NCBI GenBank assembly: GCA_016125505.1
Contig: WGLP01000007.1
Coordinates: 1-64,000 of the forward strand
Reading direction: 5' to 3'
Length of the DNA stretch: 64,000 nt
DNA from: Gammaproteobacteria bacterium
Lineage (GTDB): Bacteria > Pseudomonadota > Gammaproteobacteria > UBA6429 > Thiohalophilaceae
In this document: positions 1 to 9,310 of the stretch, piece after piece
How positions within the stretch are numbered: position 1 is the first letter of the stretch
Layout of the letters: each line of letters opens with the position of its first letter
Position numbers and translations under genes: made by a program
Notes under the pieces: generated by a model
Told to the model about the DNA's origin: nothing
The model's input: the letters and a program-made list of their open reading frames with translations, nothing else
The model's database searches: none

Positions 1-1
1 G

Positions 2-163
2 CACAACGGGGCCACGGTCGTGACCGCCCAATGGGGCGCGGCCGTGTCCAAGAACCCGTACGTGGCCTTTGACCTCAAGGGCGGCAAACCGGGTGACACC
101 ATTGAGATGAGCTGGGTCGATAACCTCGGTGAGAAAGACTCGACCACCGTCAAGGTGAGCTAA
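2..163 (+). CDS. soxZ: SoxZ, C-terminal part (gene cut by window edge)
   Basis: Fifty-three codons and a stop remain of a gene that begins upstream of the window. The visible protein has the SoxZ ending: an Ig-like beta-sandwich with AQWGAAVSKNPYVAFDL followed by GGKPGDTIEMSWVDNLGE. SoxZ pairs with SoxY to form the periplasmic carrier on which thiosulfate sulfur is oxidized by the Sox system. SoxY would be expected just upstream, outside the window. An intrinsic terminator follows directly, so soxZ is probably the last gene of its transcript. Identification rests on the preserved C-terminal motifs only. Confidence 0.85.
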   Translation, partial: HNGATVVTAQWGAAVSKNPYVAFDLKGGKPGDTIEMSWVDNLGEKDSTTVKVS

Positions 164-189
164 GGCCAGTCATCTATCAAGGCAAGCTG

Positions 190-219
190 AAGGCGGGGGA
201 GACCCCGCCTTCTTTTTTT
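190..219 (+). terminator. Rho-independent terminator after soxZ
   Basis: A 9-bp perfect stem (AAGGCGGGG / CCCCGCCTT) with a 4-nt loop is followed by CTTTTTTTG. It lies 27 bases after the soxZ stop codon. Confidence 0.9.
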
Positions 220-294
220 GCGCCAGGAAAAAGTGTGTTGCTGTGGGAATCATGGCGGGTTTGTTAAGATGCCCTGCCGTCTATTAATAAAAAC

Positions 295-981
295 ATGCAC
301 ACCATGAATCGACCGCTACTGGATGCCGTAATCATTGGACCGCAGACCGCGGAATGCAGCGTGATCTGGTTACACGGACTGGGTGCCGATGGCTACGACT
401 TTGAACCCATCGTGCCCGACTTACACTTCACCGCCAAATCGCACACGCGTTTTATTTTTCCCCATGCACCAATGCGACCGGTTACGCTCAATCAGGGCTA
501 TGTCATGCCGGCCTGGTATGACATCGTTGCGATCGACAAACAGGCTGCGGAGGACGAGCCGGGGATTCGCGACACGGCGGCGCGCATTAGCGATCTGATC
601 GCGCGCGAACAGGAACGCGGCGTGCCATCTGCGCGGATCGTGCTGGCCGGTTTTTCCCAGGGCGGCGCCATCGCCTTGTATCTGGGATTGCGTTTTCCGC
701 AACGCCTGGCCGGTATTCTCGCCTTATCGACTTATCTGCCCGTGGGGGACAAGCTCGCGCGGGAACGAGCCGCCAGCAATCTGGATATACCTATATATAT
801 GGCGCACGGCGAATACGACCCCGTGGTCCCCATGGAATTGGCCCGCATATCACGACAGACACTGATGGCATCCGGTTATCACGTCGACTGGCATGTTTAC
901 CCGATGGAACACAGTGTGTGTCCGGCGGAGATTGAGGATATCAGCACCTGGTTCGACAAGGTGCTGACTACCGGCGTCTGA
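295..981 (+). CDS. Alpha/beta hydrolase, phospholipase/carboxylesterase family
   Basis: A 228-residue cytoplasmic esterase of the phospholipase/carboxylesterase family, close to bacterial carboxylesterases of 215-230 residues. The triad is visible: Ser121 in GFSQGG, Asp175 in HGEYDPVVP and His206 in YPMEHSV. The oxyanion region is WLHGLGADG near residue 25. There is no signal peptide. Physiological substrate is unknown; members hydrolyse short acyl esters or lysophospholipids. No clear ribosome site decides between the ATG at 295 and the one at 304. The next gene begins two bases after the stop, so the two are probably cotranscribed. Confidence 0.85.
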   Translation: MHTMNRPLLDAVIIGPQTAECSVIWLHGLGADGYDFEPIVPDLHFTAKSHTRFIFPHAPMRPVTLNQGYVMPAWYDIVAIDKQAAEDEPGIRDTAARISDLIAREQERGVPSARIVLAGFSQGGAIALYLGLRFPQRLAGILALSTYLPVGDKLARERAASNLDIPIYMAHGEYDPVVPMELARISRQTLMASGYHVDWHVYPMEHSVCPAEIEDISTWFDKVLTTGV

Positions 982-983
982 AG

Positions 984-2873
984 ATGATGATGCATGCGAA
1001 TGCAAAAGCTGCGGTGATGCTCGGGCGTTTTGTCTGGTGTGTCCTCGTCTTTGTCTGCGGCAGCCGCATGGCCCTGGCGGAAATCGCCACCGGCAAGGCG
1101 GCGCCCAATGACCTCTATCAGAATGCCTCACCGTATCTGGCACTGCATGGCCGCGATCCCGTGCGCTGGCATTTGTGGAACGCCAAGACCGTCGCGCTGG
1201 CAAAGGCACAGAACAAATTGCTGTTTGTCTCCAGTGGCTATTTTTCCTGTCACTGGTGTCACGTGATGCAACGTGAAAGTTATCAGAACGCGGAGATAGC
1301 CGCGCTACTGAATAAAAATTTCATTCCGGTGAAGGTCGATCGCGAATTAAGCGCCGCGCTGGATGCGAAGCTGGTGGATTTCGTGGAACGTACCCAGGGT
1401 TATGCCGGCTGGCCCCTCAACGTCTTTGTCACGCCGGAAGGTTATCCTCTCGTCGGCATGGTGTATGTCCCGCCGGATAATTTCAAATCGATCCTGACGC
1501 AACTGCAGCAACGCTGGCAGCAGGACCGTGCGAAATTAACAGCACTGGCCAAGGCCACCAGCGAAGAGCTAAGCAAGGCGGAAGTGACGCAGTCCAGTGA
1601 ACTACCGGCAGGCTTAGCCGCGAAGTTCGCAACACGATTTGTGAAGGCGTCAACTGAATACGAAGATGACCTGCAGGGCGGTTTTGGCCAGCAGAGTAAA
1701 TTTCCCTCGGTACCGCAATTACAGGTCTTGTTGACGATCTATCGCGAGCACCAGGAACCGGAGATCAAAACTTTTTTGCAATTGACCCTGGATCAAATGG
1801 CGCAGTTGGGATTGTGGGATCAACTCGGTGGCGGATTTTTCCGGTATTGCGTCGACCCGGGCTGGCATGTGCCGCATTTCGAAAAGATGTTGTATGACAA
1901 TGCGCAATTGGCAAAATTGTATTTTGCTGCAGGTGAGGTATTCAAGCGGCCGGACTATACACGCGTCGGCCAGGCGACCCTGGATTTTGTTTTACGTGAG
2001 TTGCGAACGGACAGCGGTGCGTATGCGGCGAGCCTGTCGGCCATCGACGATCACGGCGAGGAAGGTGGCTATTACCTGTGGAGCAAACAGCAGATACAGG
2101 ATCTGTTGACGGCGCAGGAATGGGAAGTGGCGCGCCGGGTCTGGCAACTGGATGGCCCGCCAGGCCTGCCCCAGGGATTTCATCTGCAACAGCGTCTGAG
2201 CGTGCAACAGGTGGCGGAACAACTGCCCATGGATGCGGCAACCGTGAGCAAACATTTTGCGGCGGCGAAGATAAAATTGTTCCAGGCAAGACAGGCGCGC
2301 CACGCCCCCAAAGATGATAAGAAACTCGCGGGCTGGAATGGCCTGCTCCTGAGCGCCCTGGTGGCGGGAATTCAAGACACACACGATGCACGTTATCGAC
2401 AGGCGGCACAGGCACTGCACGATTATCTCCTGCAAGAATTATGGGATGGCAAAATGCTGGCGCGCGCCAAGGATCAAAAAGGCGATACTACGGCCGGCGG
2501 CCTGGAGGATTACGCCTATGTCATCGCCGGGGTGCTGGATTGGTGGCGGCTCACCGGGAATGAGAAAGACCGGGTCTGGTTGCAAGGCATGATCGAACAG
2601 GCCTGGCAGCGCTTTTACGGTCAGCAGGGCTGGCTGCTCGCGCAGAACATGTTGCTGCGCTACGGCGCCGGCAGCACGCTCGTGAGTGACGGTGCCTTGC
2701 CGTCGGCGGCCGGTGTCCTCATCGCCTCGACATATCAATTCGCGCGTGCGACCTCGAACCCGGCGCTGGCAAAGGAGGCGCTGCGCGCCTTGAATGTCGG
2801 CCATGCCGAGATCGAAAAGGAACCGTTCTGGCACGCCACGCAGATCGCGGCGCTGTTGCAAGTCAAAAAATAA
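984..2873 (+). CDS. DUF255 / spermatogenesis-associated protein 20-like thioredoxin-domain protein
   Basis: A 629-residue protein of the YyaL/SPATA20 family. Residues 1-32 look like an exported signal (hydrophobic run, then ALA-E). The DUF255 thioredoxin-like domain follows with the family hallmark NASPYLALHGRDPVRW and a CHWCH active-site motif at residues 89-93. The C-terminal two thirds resemble the six-hairpin glycosidase-like fold (GGGFFRYCVDPGWHVPHFEKML). The biochemical role of the family is not established. It starts two bases after the hydrolase and its end overlaps the convergent gene by 11 bases. Family assignment is firm, function is not. Confidence 0.85.
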   Translation: MMMHANAKAAVMLGRFVWCVLVFVCGSRMALAEIATGKAAPNDLYQNASPYLALHGRDPVRWHLWNAKTVALAKAQNKLLFVSSGYFSCHWCHVMQRESYQNAEIAALLNKNFIPVKVDRELSAALDAKLVDFVERTQGYAGWPLNVFVTPEGYPLVGMVYVPPDNFKSILTQLQQRWQQDRAKLTALAKATSEELSKAEVTQSSELPAGLAAKFATRFVKASTEYEDDLQGGFGQQSKFPSVPQLQVLLTIYREHQEPEIKTFLQLTLDQMAQLGLWDQLGGGFFRYCVDPGWHVPHFEKMLYDNAQLAKLYFAAGEVFKRPDYTRVGQATLDFVLRELRTDSGAYAASLSAIDDHGEEGGYYLWSKQQIQDLLTAQEWEVARRVWQLDGPPGLPQGFHLQQRLSVQQVAEQLPMDAATVSKHFAAAKIKLFQARQARHAPKDDKKLAGWNGLLLSALVAGIQDTHDARYRQAAQALHDYLLQELWDGKMLARAKDQKGDTTAGGLEDYAYVIAGVLDWWRLTGNEKDRVWLQGMIEQAWQRFYGQQGWLLAQNMLLRYGAGSTLVSDGALPSAAGVLIASTYQFARATSNPALAKEALRALNVGHAEIEKEPFWHATQIAALLQVKK

Positions 2874-4605
2874 AATCGACCGGCTTGCGGGTCACTTCGA
2901 ATTCGAACTGCGTGAAGGAACGGGTGGACAACAGCACGCGAGTGAGGCGTACATGCGTCAGGCGTTGCTTGAGGTTCATGACCAATATCGTGCCCACGTC
3001 ATATAAAAACGCGGGTACGACCAGACTGCGTGTCTGCTGTAGCGATACCTGCTTGGGGATCAGCAGACTGCGAAAATAATCCGTCCCGGTGCCCAGTCCC
3101 TTGACGGCCTTGGTGCCTACGGGCATCGCGCCGTGGGCAAGATTCATGATGCCGATGTTCACGGTCGCTGGCGACTCGCTGCTGTAACCGTTTTTTAGCC
3201 AGCGTATGACACCCACCTGCCAGCGCTGTCGCTGTTTACCGATCAGGCGATACACCACCAGCTCACCGACCCGCACGTCCAGTTCCTGCCCCGCTTCCTG
3301 TGCATTCAGGGCGATGCCGATCGGACTGATGTTGCGCTGCCACCATGGATTGAGTGCATAGTTCCTGTTGCCGTGCCGACGATCCTTTTGCAGTGCCTCA
3401 CGATAGGCGGAGGCGAAGATGGTGTGCATGGCATCGTCGATAGTATCCAGTTCGTGTGCCAGGCGCAGGGCATCGATTTCCGGCGTAAAGCTTGCCTGCC
3501 CTGAAACGAAATAGTGGCTCGCATTCAGTCCCGAAGTCAGTTCCACCTTGGCTTCAAGATTGAAGCGCTGGGTCTTGCGTATCAGCGACGCGTTCCAGGC
3601 ATCGGCAAGCCGCAACAACATATCGCGTTGCTGCCGCTCCACCAGGGAGACTGCCTCAAGCTCGGCATGATAAATATTGGAACGTAACAGGCGCTGCAGG
3701 TGCAGGTTCAGTTGTTGTTTGACGGCGCTGATATCGATGAGTCGTAACTTTTTTGTATCGCCCTCGATATCCCTGTTGAGGAAAAACGGGCGCTCGTCAG
3801 AATCAAGATCGACCAGGTATTCGCCCTGTGTCACCAGTTGTGAAAACGGTTCGATGCCGCAGGCCTCGCTGAAACTGGCGACCATGCGATACACATCGTC
3901 CGCTTCGTACTGCATCAGGTGATAGGGCTCTGCCAGCGATAACAACAAAATACGCTTGTAGGCGTAATCGATATTTTGTGTGATGGGCAGCGGGGTATCC
4001 GGATAGGGGTCATCGACGGAACGGGTATGAAAGTGCCTGGCCTCCGCGTACCCGTAAAGCTGGTTGAGGTCACCCCAGACATGCGCCGGTTCGTCGGCGT
4101 ACAGGCTGTATGCCTCCACCAGGCGCTGCGACAGATAACGTATTGCCAGATAGCCGGCCTCCTGCAACAGCATCTGGTTGTGCTCGCGCAGGGAAGGATC
4201 CATCGCCAGTTCCGTGACCACCAGTTTGTAGCCGCTGGCCATTTCCTCCAGAAGCTGCTGTATCAGATCCGCCGTATATTGCAGTTTGCGATCCAGGGGC
4301 AGGTCCGCCTGCCGCAGCGGTTGCCGGATGGCCTGCACGAGCGCCTCAAATACCGGACGCAGGCTGTTATGCAGTTGCAGGCGGTCTTTGCAAGGGTAGC
4401 GGGAGCGATTCAGGGTCTTCAGTTTTTCCAGCATCTGATGGCTGGCCAGGGTGACATTGCCGATTGGCAATTCCTGGGCCCATTGCGTCAACTGGCGTAT
4501 GCGCCAGGCCGGGCGTGGCCGCTCCAGTGCCAGGATCGGCACAGATAGCGTCAATGAGGGTGGTGCATCCATTGTGATAGCAAGATCGAAAACAAGTCTG
4601 GGCAT
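2863..4605 (-). CDS. PilZ-related protein, FimW-like candidate c-di-GMP receptor
   Basis: A 580-residue cytoplasmic protein without signal peptide or membrane segments. The long N-terminal part is helical. A segment near residues 265-310 (SDERPFFLNRDIEG...LRLIDIS) is typical of a conserved gammaproteobacterial family. The C-terminal part, after about residue 410, has NISPIGIAL, matching the [DN]xSxxG half of the PilZ c-di-GMP site, followed by beta-rich sequence. The arginine half-motif is not obvious. FimW of Pseudomonas is a c-di-GMP receptor in surface-induced pilus assembly. Assignment to that family is inference from layout and the motif. Transcribed convergently to the DUF255 gene. Confidence 0.5.
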   Translation of the reverse strand: MPRLVFDLAITMDAPPSLTLSVPILALERPRPAWRIRQLTQWAQELPIGNVTLASHQMLEKLKTLNRSRYPCKDRLQLHNSLRPVFEALVQAIRQPLRQADLPLDRKLQYTADLIQQLLEEMASGYKLVVTELAMDPSLREHNQMLLQEAGYLAIRYLSQRLVEAYSLYADEPAHVWGDLNQLYGYAEARHFHTRSVDDPYPDTPLPITQNIDYAYKRILLLSLAEPYHLMQYEADDVYRMVASFSEACGIEPFSQLVTQGEYLVDLDSDERPFFLNRDIEGDTKKLRLIDISAVKQQLNLHLQRLLRSNIYHAELEAVSLVERQQRDMLLRLADAWNASLIRKTQRFNLEAKVELTSGLNASHYFVSGQASFTPEIDALRLAHELDTIDDAMHTIFASAYREALQKDRRHGNRNYALNPWWQRNISPIGIALNAQEAGQELDVRVGELVVYRLIGKQRQRWQVGVIRWLKNGYSSESPATVNIGIMNLAHGAMPVGTKAVKGLGTGTDYFRSLLIPKQVSLQQTRSLVVPAFLYDVGTILVMNLKQRLTHVRLTRVLLSTRSFTQFEFEVTRKPVDFIF

Positions 4606-4810
4606 GGGAATAATGTGGTTTTATGGAACGTCTATCAAAAGGTAGCTATTGCGGTGGATTTTGCAATCAAAATACAGAGTCAGGCGGGTCTTGAAAAGCC
4701 CGCCAGACATCTGTACCCCCATACATGTGGTGCCGAGGTAAACCAGGGCTCGCACATGGCCGATAAATAGCAAAATGTTCTGAAAATTATAAAATCATGA
4801 GGAGAGTGGC

Positions 4811-5647
4811 ATGAAATGCTATCAACGGCCCGCACGCGGGCTTTTGCTGCTAGGCATATTGATCTTTTCCACCCAGTTATTTGCCCAGGATCTGATCCTG
4901 ACTGCCCCACCTCGCGAAAAGCCGGAAGTTGGAAAGGCGGACTATGGTCCCCTGGCGGACTATTTAACAAAACTGTTTGGCCGCAAGGTCGTCTATGTGC
5001 ACCCTGGTAACTGGCTCAGCTTCCAGCGTGACATGCGTGATGACAAGTACGACATTATTTTTGACGGACCGCATTTTATCTCCTGGCGCATGAGCCATCT
5101 CGGTCATGATGTCGTGGTCAGGTTACCGGGTACGCTGGAGTTTTATCTGATCGCGAAAAAATCCGACACCAAGCATAACTCGCTTAGCGACATGATCGGC
5201 CAGGATTTTTGTGGCGTGCCGCCACCCAACCTGGCGACCCTGTCCATCCTTGCCGCCTTTTCTAACCCGGTACGTCAGCCCGTGGTCAAGGGCATCAAGG
5301 GTGGTGCGGATGCTGTCTTCAAGGCGTTCCAGGCAGGTGAGTGTTCGGCAGCGGTCTTGCGTGTTGAATATTATAAAAAGCATTTGCCGGAAGCCGAGCG
5401 GGATAAGCTGAAGATTATCTATGCGTCCACGCCCTATCCGGACCAGGCCATTTCCGTCAGCAAGCGGGTAACCGACCGGGAAAAGTCGCTGATGATACAG
5501 GCCCTCACGGTAGGCGATGGCGTCAAGGCGACACTGCCGATCGTCAAGCGCTTCGGTGGCAAGGCTACGCACTTTGTTCCCGCCAAAAGCGAGGACTATG
5601 TCGGTGCGCGTAACGTGCTGGAGGGCGTGATCTTTGGCTGGGATTGA
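4811..5647 (+). CDS. Phosphate/phosphite/phosphonate-type periplasmic binding protein (PhnD-like)
   Basis: A 278-residue protein with a Sec signal peptide ending near FAQ (residues 24-26), so it is periplasmic. The PhnD-like fold is indicated by YGPLADYLTKLFGRKVVYVHPGNW, FDGPHFISWRMSHLG and GGADAVFKAFQAGECSAAVL. Such proteins bind phosphonate, phosphite or other small oxyanions for ABC import, or serve as sensor inputs. No permease or ATPase gene lies next to it, so its partner is elsewhere or it acts as a solo receptor. GAGGAG is placed about 6 bases before the ATG. The PhoX phosphatase downstream hints at phosphorus metabolism, which is inference. Confidence 0.75.
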   Translation: MKCYQRPARGLLLLGILIFSTQLFAQDLILTAPPREKPEVGKADYGPLADYLTKLFGRKVVYVHPGNWLSFQRDMRDDKYDIIFDGPHFISWRMSHLGHDVVVRLPGTLEFYLIAKKSDTKHNSLSDMIGQDFCGVPPPNLATLSILAAFSNPVRQPVVKGIKGGADAVFKAFQAGECSAAVLRVEYYKKHLPEAERDKLKIIYASTPYPDQAISVSKRVTDREKSLMIQALTVGDGVKATLPIVKRFGGKATHFVPAKSEDYVGARNVLEGVIFGWD

Positions 5648-5977
5648 ATAGCAAACACGTTATTCAAGATTCCGCGCACCGATCTACACACGATCCTGTT
5701 GCACAGCGGTAAGGCTGAACGAAGGAGCACGTTCGTACCAAGAATAAGGCCGATTGCGATGCCCTGATTGTGTTTTTGTAATCGCTATAGAACAGCTATA
5801 ACAGCTCGTCATTGTTAACGCCCGTAAGTTTACTTACGGGCGTTTTTGTTTAGCGCATAGATGCGGGCTTCACTGAATTGTCAAATAGCGTTGCTAGTAT
5901 CAACGCACATTAAAGCGTCCACCAGACGCAGGTACTGAACCTAACCTTAAATATATAAAGATACCCGGGGGTATACG
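5648..5977. other. Intergenic stretch between the PhnD-like gene and phoX
   Basis: No convincing open reading frame is present in these 330 bases. The only clear element is the strong intrinsic terminator at 5816-5850. The 170 bases between the upstream stop codon and that hairpin could be a long 3' untranslated region or a small RNA. Bases 5851-5977 should hold the promoter and leader of phoX. No good match to a Pho box was found. Confidence 0.5.
5816..5850 (+). terminator. Rho-independent terminator upstream of phoX
   Basis: A perfect stem ACGCCCGTAAG / CTTACGGGCGT with a 4-nt loop is followed by TTTTGTTT. It separates the PhnD-like gene, or a small RNA, from phoX. Confidence 0.85.
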
Positions 5978-7924
5978 ATGTCTGATTCCATTTCCTTTTC
6001 GCGCCGGCGTGCGCTGAAGATGCTTGCTCAAGCACCAATGTTGCCATTGGCATCGACTTTAGCGGGCTTGCCTGTTCTTGCTCAGGCGGGTTCATTTGCT
6101 GATCACAAGGGTGGCTTGCACAAGCCGACGTTTGGCCATGGTGTGCCGGCGAGTTACAGTTTCGGCGCCATGGCGGCACCGTCATTGGCCGATCCGGAAA
6201 AGATGGCCATGACCTATGTCGCGTCAACCCTGACCAAACATTTCGGTAAACACCACAGCGAGACTTATTCACTGGGTTATGAAACATTTTTTCTGACTGG
6301 CGAGACTGTCCCTGCGACCGGCGGCGGCAGCATCGTTGCGGGTGGTTATTACGATATCAACAACAATCCGATCCTGGATACGACGGCAGTGGATGCGCGT
6401 CAGTTCTTTTCAGATTGTCCGGACGGCATGTCGTTGATCCAGCTCGATGGCGCGCGTTCGCACCGGCGCGATTGCCAGCGTATCTTTGCCGTCGTGCAGT
6501 TCGAATACGCGACCAAGAATGTCGCGGGCACCTCCATGTACGGTATGTTGCCGTCACCGATTGCCGTGTTGACGCTGGAGCAGGATAAGCGTACCGGCAA
6601 GCTCAGCCTGGTGAGTTATCATAATGTCGATACTTCCGGTGTGAAGGGTTTGTGGATTACCTGTGGCGCCAGCAAGTCGCCCTGGAACACGCATTTGTCC
6701 AGCGAGGAATACGAGCCGGATGCGACCCTTGCCAGCAACAGCCAGCTGGAAGGCTTCAGCAAAAACCTGTTCGGCAACAGTACAACCGCCAATCCCTACG
6801 ATTACGGTCATCTGCCGGAGATCACGGTACGTCCGGACGGCACCGGCAGTATCCAGAAACATTATTGTCTGGGCCGCATCTCGCATGAGCTGGTCCAGGT
6901 CATGCCCGATGAACGCACGGTACTGATGGGTGACGATACGACCAATGGCGGCATGTTCATGTTCATCGCCGATCAGCGTCGCGATCTGTCTTCCGGTACC
7001 TTGTACGTCGCGAAGTGGACGCAGACCTCCGGTGTGGGTCCTGGCGCCGGCCGGCTTTCCTGGATCAAGCTCGGTCATGCCAGCAGTGCCGAGATCCAGT
7101 CGATCGTGGATAGCGGTATCAAGGCCGCGGATATCATGGACGTGAAGACCAGCGATCCCGGTGATGCCAGCTACACCAAGATCCGTTTCAACGGCAAGAA
7201 TAACTGGGTCAAACTCATGCCGGGGATGGAGAAGGCTGCCGCCTTCCTCGAAACCCATCGCTACGCGGCACTGGTAGGCGCCTCCATGGCGTTTACCAAG
7301 ATGGAAGGCACCACGGTCAACGCCGCGGACAAGCGTGCGTACTCCGCGATGTCTTACATCTACAAATCCATGACCGACGGCTCCACCGACATCAAGGTGG
7401 AAGGTCCGGTTGCCGGTGCGGTGTACGAACATGTACTGAAAGGCGGACAAGTGGATACTGACGGCCATCGCATTCACAGCGAGTGGGTGTCTGTTGCCAT
7501 GTCAGTGCCGCCAGGACTCGCCGGAGAAGACCTCGCGGTGCGCGACGCCTTGGGTAACAGCGCGAATGCCGACAAGATCGCCAACCCTGATAACCTCAAG
7601 TACTCCGAAGAGATGCGTACCTTGTTTATCGGTGAGGACAGCGGCAATCACGTGAACAACTTCCTCTGGGCCTATAACGTCGATACCCATGAACTGAGCC
7701 GTATCCTGTCCTGCCCGGCAGGCGCGGAATCCACCGGCCTGCATGCCGTGGATGACGTCAACGGCTTCAGCTATATCATGAGCAACTTCCAGCACCCGGG
7801 TGATTGGGAGAGTCCGCTGCATGATGTGGTGAAGGATGTACTGGACCCGCTGGAAAAAGCCAATTACAACGGCAAGTTCAGCGCGGCGGTAGGTTACCTG
7901 ACGATCACCGGGCGGGTTAGTTAA
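5978..7924 (+). CDS. phoX: PhoX-family alkaline phosphatase (DUF839), Tat-exported
   Basis: A 648-residue protein of the DUF839/PhoX family. The N-terminus is a twin-arginine signal, SFSRRRALK at residues 6-14, followed by a hydrophobic stretch ending near AQA at residues 35-37. The mature part has family features such as HELVQVMPDERTVLMGDD and the C-terminal FIGEDSGNHVNNFLWAYN. PhoX enzymes are calcium/iron-dependent periplasmic phosphomonoesterases induced by phosphate limitation; folded export by Tat fits cofactor insertion before secretion. GGGGG precedes the ATG by about 8 bases. A terminator follows. Some DUF839 proteins have no proven phosphatase activity, so the substrate remains inferred. 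Confidence 0.8.
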   Translation: MSDSISFSRRRALKMLAQAPMLPLASTLAGLPVLAQAGSFADHKGGLHKPTFGHGVPASYSFGAMAAPSLADPEKMAMTYVASTLTKHFGKHHSETYSLGYETFFLTGETVPATGGGSIVAGGYYDINNNPILDTTAVDARQFFSDCPDGMSLIQLDGARSHRRDCQRIFAVVQFEYATKNVAGTSMYGMLPSPIAVLTLEQDKRTGKLSLVSYHNVDTSGVKGLWITCGASKSPWNTHLSSEEYEPDATLASNSQLEGFSKNLFGNSTTANPYDYGHLPEITVRPDGTGSIQKHYCLGRISHELVQVMPDERTVLMGDDTTNGGMFMFIADQRRDLSSGTLYVAKWTQTSGVGPGAGRLSWIKLGHASSAEIQSIVDSGIKAADIMDVKTSDPGDASYTKIRFNGKNNWVKLMPGMEKAAAFLETHRYAALVGASMAFTKMEGTTVNAADKRAYSAMSYIYKSMTDGSTDIKVEGPVAGAVYEHVLKGGQVDTDGHRIHSEWVSVAMSVPPGLAGEDLAVRDALGNSANADKIANPDNLKYSEEMRTLFIGEDSGNHVNNFLWAYNVDTHELSRILSCPAGAESTGLHAVDDVNGFSYIMSNFQHPGDWESPLHDVVKDVLDPLEKANYNGKFSAAVGYLTITGRVS

Positions 7925-7952
7925 TCCCATAGTTTGATCTGCATGTGCCTGT

Positions 7953-7987
7953 GAACGACCCGGCATTCGGCCGGGTCGTTCATGTTT
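7953..7987 (+). terminator. Probable terminator after phoX
   Basis: A perfect 11-bp stem (GAACGACCCGG / CCGGGTCGTTC) with a 7-nt loop is followed by ATGTTTTCT. The T-run is imperfect. It can also serve the convergent DUF2325 transcript. Confidence 0.7.
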
Positions 7988-8040
7988 TCTAAAATAGCAG
8001 AACACCTCGTCAAAAGCGCTTTACCTTTAGGAATTCTTAT

Positions 8041-9276
8041 TCAAGCAACCAGTTCATTCAGACCGCGGGTAAATGCCGCGAGGCTGGACGTCGGCAGGAA
8101 CACCAGTTGTTTCATATGTTGCTTGCAATGTTGTTTGACGCGCAGCGCAGCGTCGTGGCTGACACAATCCAGCGGACAGAGTACGGCATCGGCCTGTGCC
8201 AGGATCGACTTCAACTGCAGGCGGCTGTCATGCAGGCCACCGTCATGGTGAATGAAACGGCCGTCATGACGTTCCACCAGCTCACGAAAATTCGCGCACT
8301 GTCGCGAGCGGCCGCCGACATAAAGAATGCAACGGCCACACAGGCTGCGGGTCACGCAAGTCGCCTGGGCATCACAGGCATGGCACTCCGGGTTTAATAA
8401 TTTTTCCAGCGTAGTCTCGAGGGAGTCGCGTTCTGCCTGGACCTGACTGAGTTGCGCCTCCAGACGCAAATGCAAGTCGCCATTTTGCATGGCCAGTTGT
8501 TTCCATTGTTCTGCACTGGCTTCGGCGCGTTCGGCGCGGCTCAGGGCATTGTCACGTTGCGACTGGCTTGCTTTTAACTGTTTGCGGAGTTTGGCGGTGT
8601 TTGCATCGTTTGCTACGGCCGCCAGTTTTAGACGTAAGTGCCCGAGTTGCTGTGCATCCATCTCCGCGCGCGCAAGCTGCCTCCGCAAGTCAGCGATGGC
8701 TTCGTCTTTGTCACCGAGGGCGGCCCGGGTTTTGGCTGCATGTGTAGCGAGTTCTGCACTGAGGGATTTTTCCCGGCGTTTCAAATTGCTCAGCTCTTGC
8801 ATGTCCACCCGCACGCTGGCGCCGGCCAGGTGGGACAGCATGTGTACCTCGCCATAGACACGGTTACAGAGCGCCGGTGAGGCATGCGCATGTGTCATCA
8901 GTGCCCAGTAGGCACTGGCCAGTTCTCCGGTTTGCATGGCTTTCCGCCAGAGCATTGCCAGTTCGGCATCGGATTGTGCGGAGGCAAAGCGGCGCAGGGC
9001 GATTCGGTATTTCTCGTCCAGGTATTTGTGCAGGCGCTGCGCGGCATAGCAACGTTGCGCCACCACAGCGACAAAGGCACGGTGCAGTTCATATTCGCTC
9101 AGTGTTACCTGGACGCTGATTTTCAGTTTCTTGCAGAGGGCATGGAGTTCGCTGAGCGACAGGCAGGTGCCAATAATGCTGCAATGCACCGCGCCATCCA
9201 GCTGCCACAGCTTTTTGCGTAGGGGTTTGCTGGGCAGTAAGGTGAGATTGTCTAGCTGGGTGTGGTCCTGGCACAT
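8041..9276 (-). CDS. DUF2325 domain protein with central coiled coil
   Basis: A 411-residue soluble protein. Residues about 165-290 form a long charged coiled coil (LSAELATHAAKTRAALGDKDEAI and on). A cysteine group CHACDAQATCVTRSLCGRC follows, and the C-terminal 90 residues are a DUF2325 domain beginning ILYVGGRSRQC and containing HHDGGLHDS. DUF2325 proteins are of unknown biochemical function and recur near iron or heme genes. A near-perfect Fur box sits 35 bases upstream of the ATG, so iron repression is likely. The gene is alone: gpmA downstream of its promoter region is a separate unit. Metal binding by the cysteine cluster is inference. Confidence 0.8.
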   Translation of the reverse strand: MCQDHTQLDNLTLLPSKPLRKKLWQLDGAVHCSIIGTCLSLSELHALCKKLKISVQVTLSEYELHRAFVAVVAQRCYAAQRLHKYLDEKYRIALRRFASAQSDAELAMLWRKAMQTGELASAYWALMTHAHASPALCNRVYGEVHMLSHLAGASVRVDMQELSNLKRREKSLSAELATHAAKTRAALGDKDEAIADLRRQLARAEMDAQQLGHLRLKLAAVANDANTAKLRKQLKASQSQRDNALSRAERAEASAEQWKQLAMQNGDLHLRLEAQLSQVQAERDSLETTLEKLLNPECHACDAQATCVTRSLCGRCILYVGGRSRQCANFRELVERHDGRFIHHDGGLHDSRLQLKSILAQADAVLCPLDCVSHDAALRVKQHCKQHMKQLVFLPTSSLAAFTRGLNELVA

Positions 9277-9310
9277 GGCAACGGGAATCCTGGTCTTGAT
9301 AATATACTCT

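Noticed and set aside
5851..5977. A Pho box upstream of phoX
   Set aside because: ATTGTCAAATAG-like sequence is present, but it lacks the two spaced CTGTCAT half-sites.
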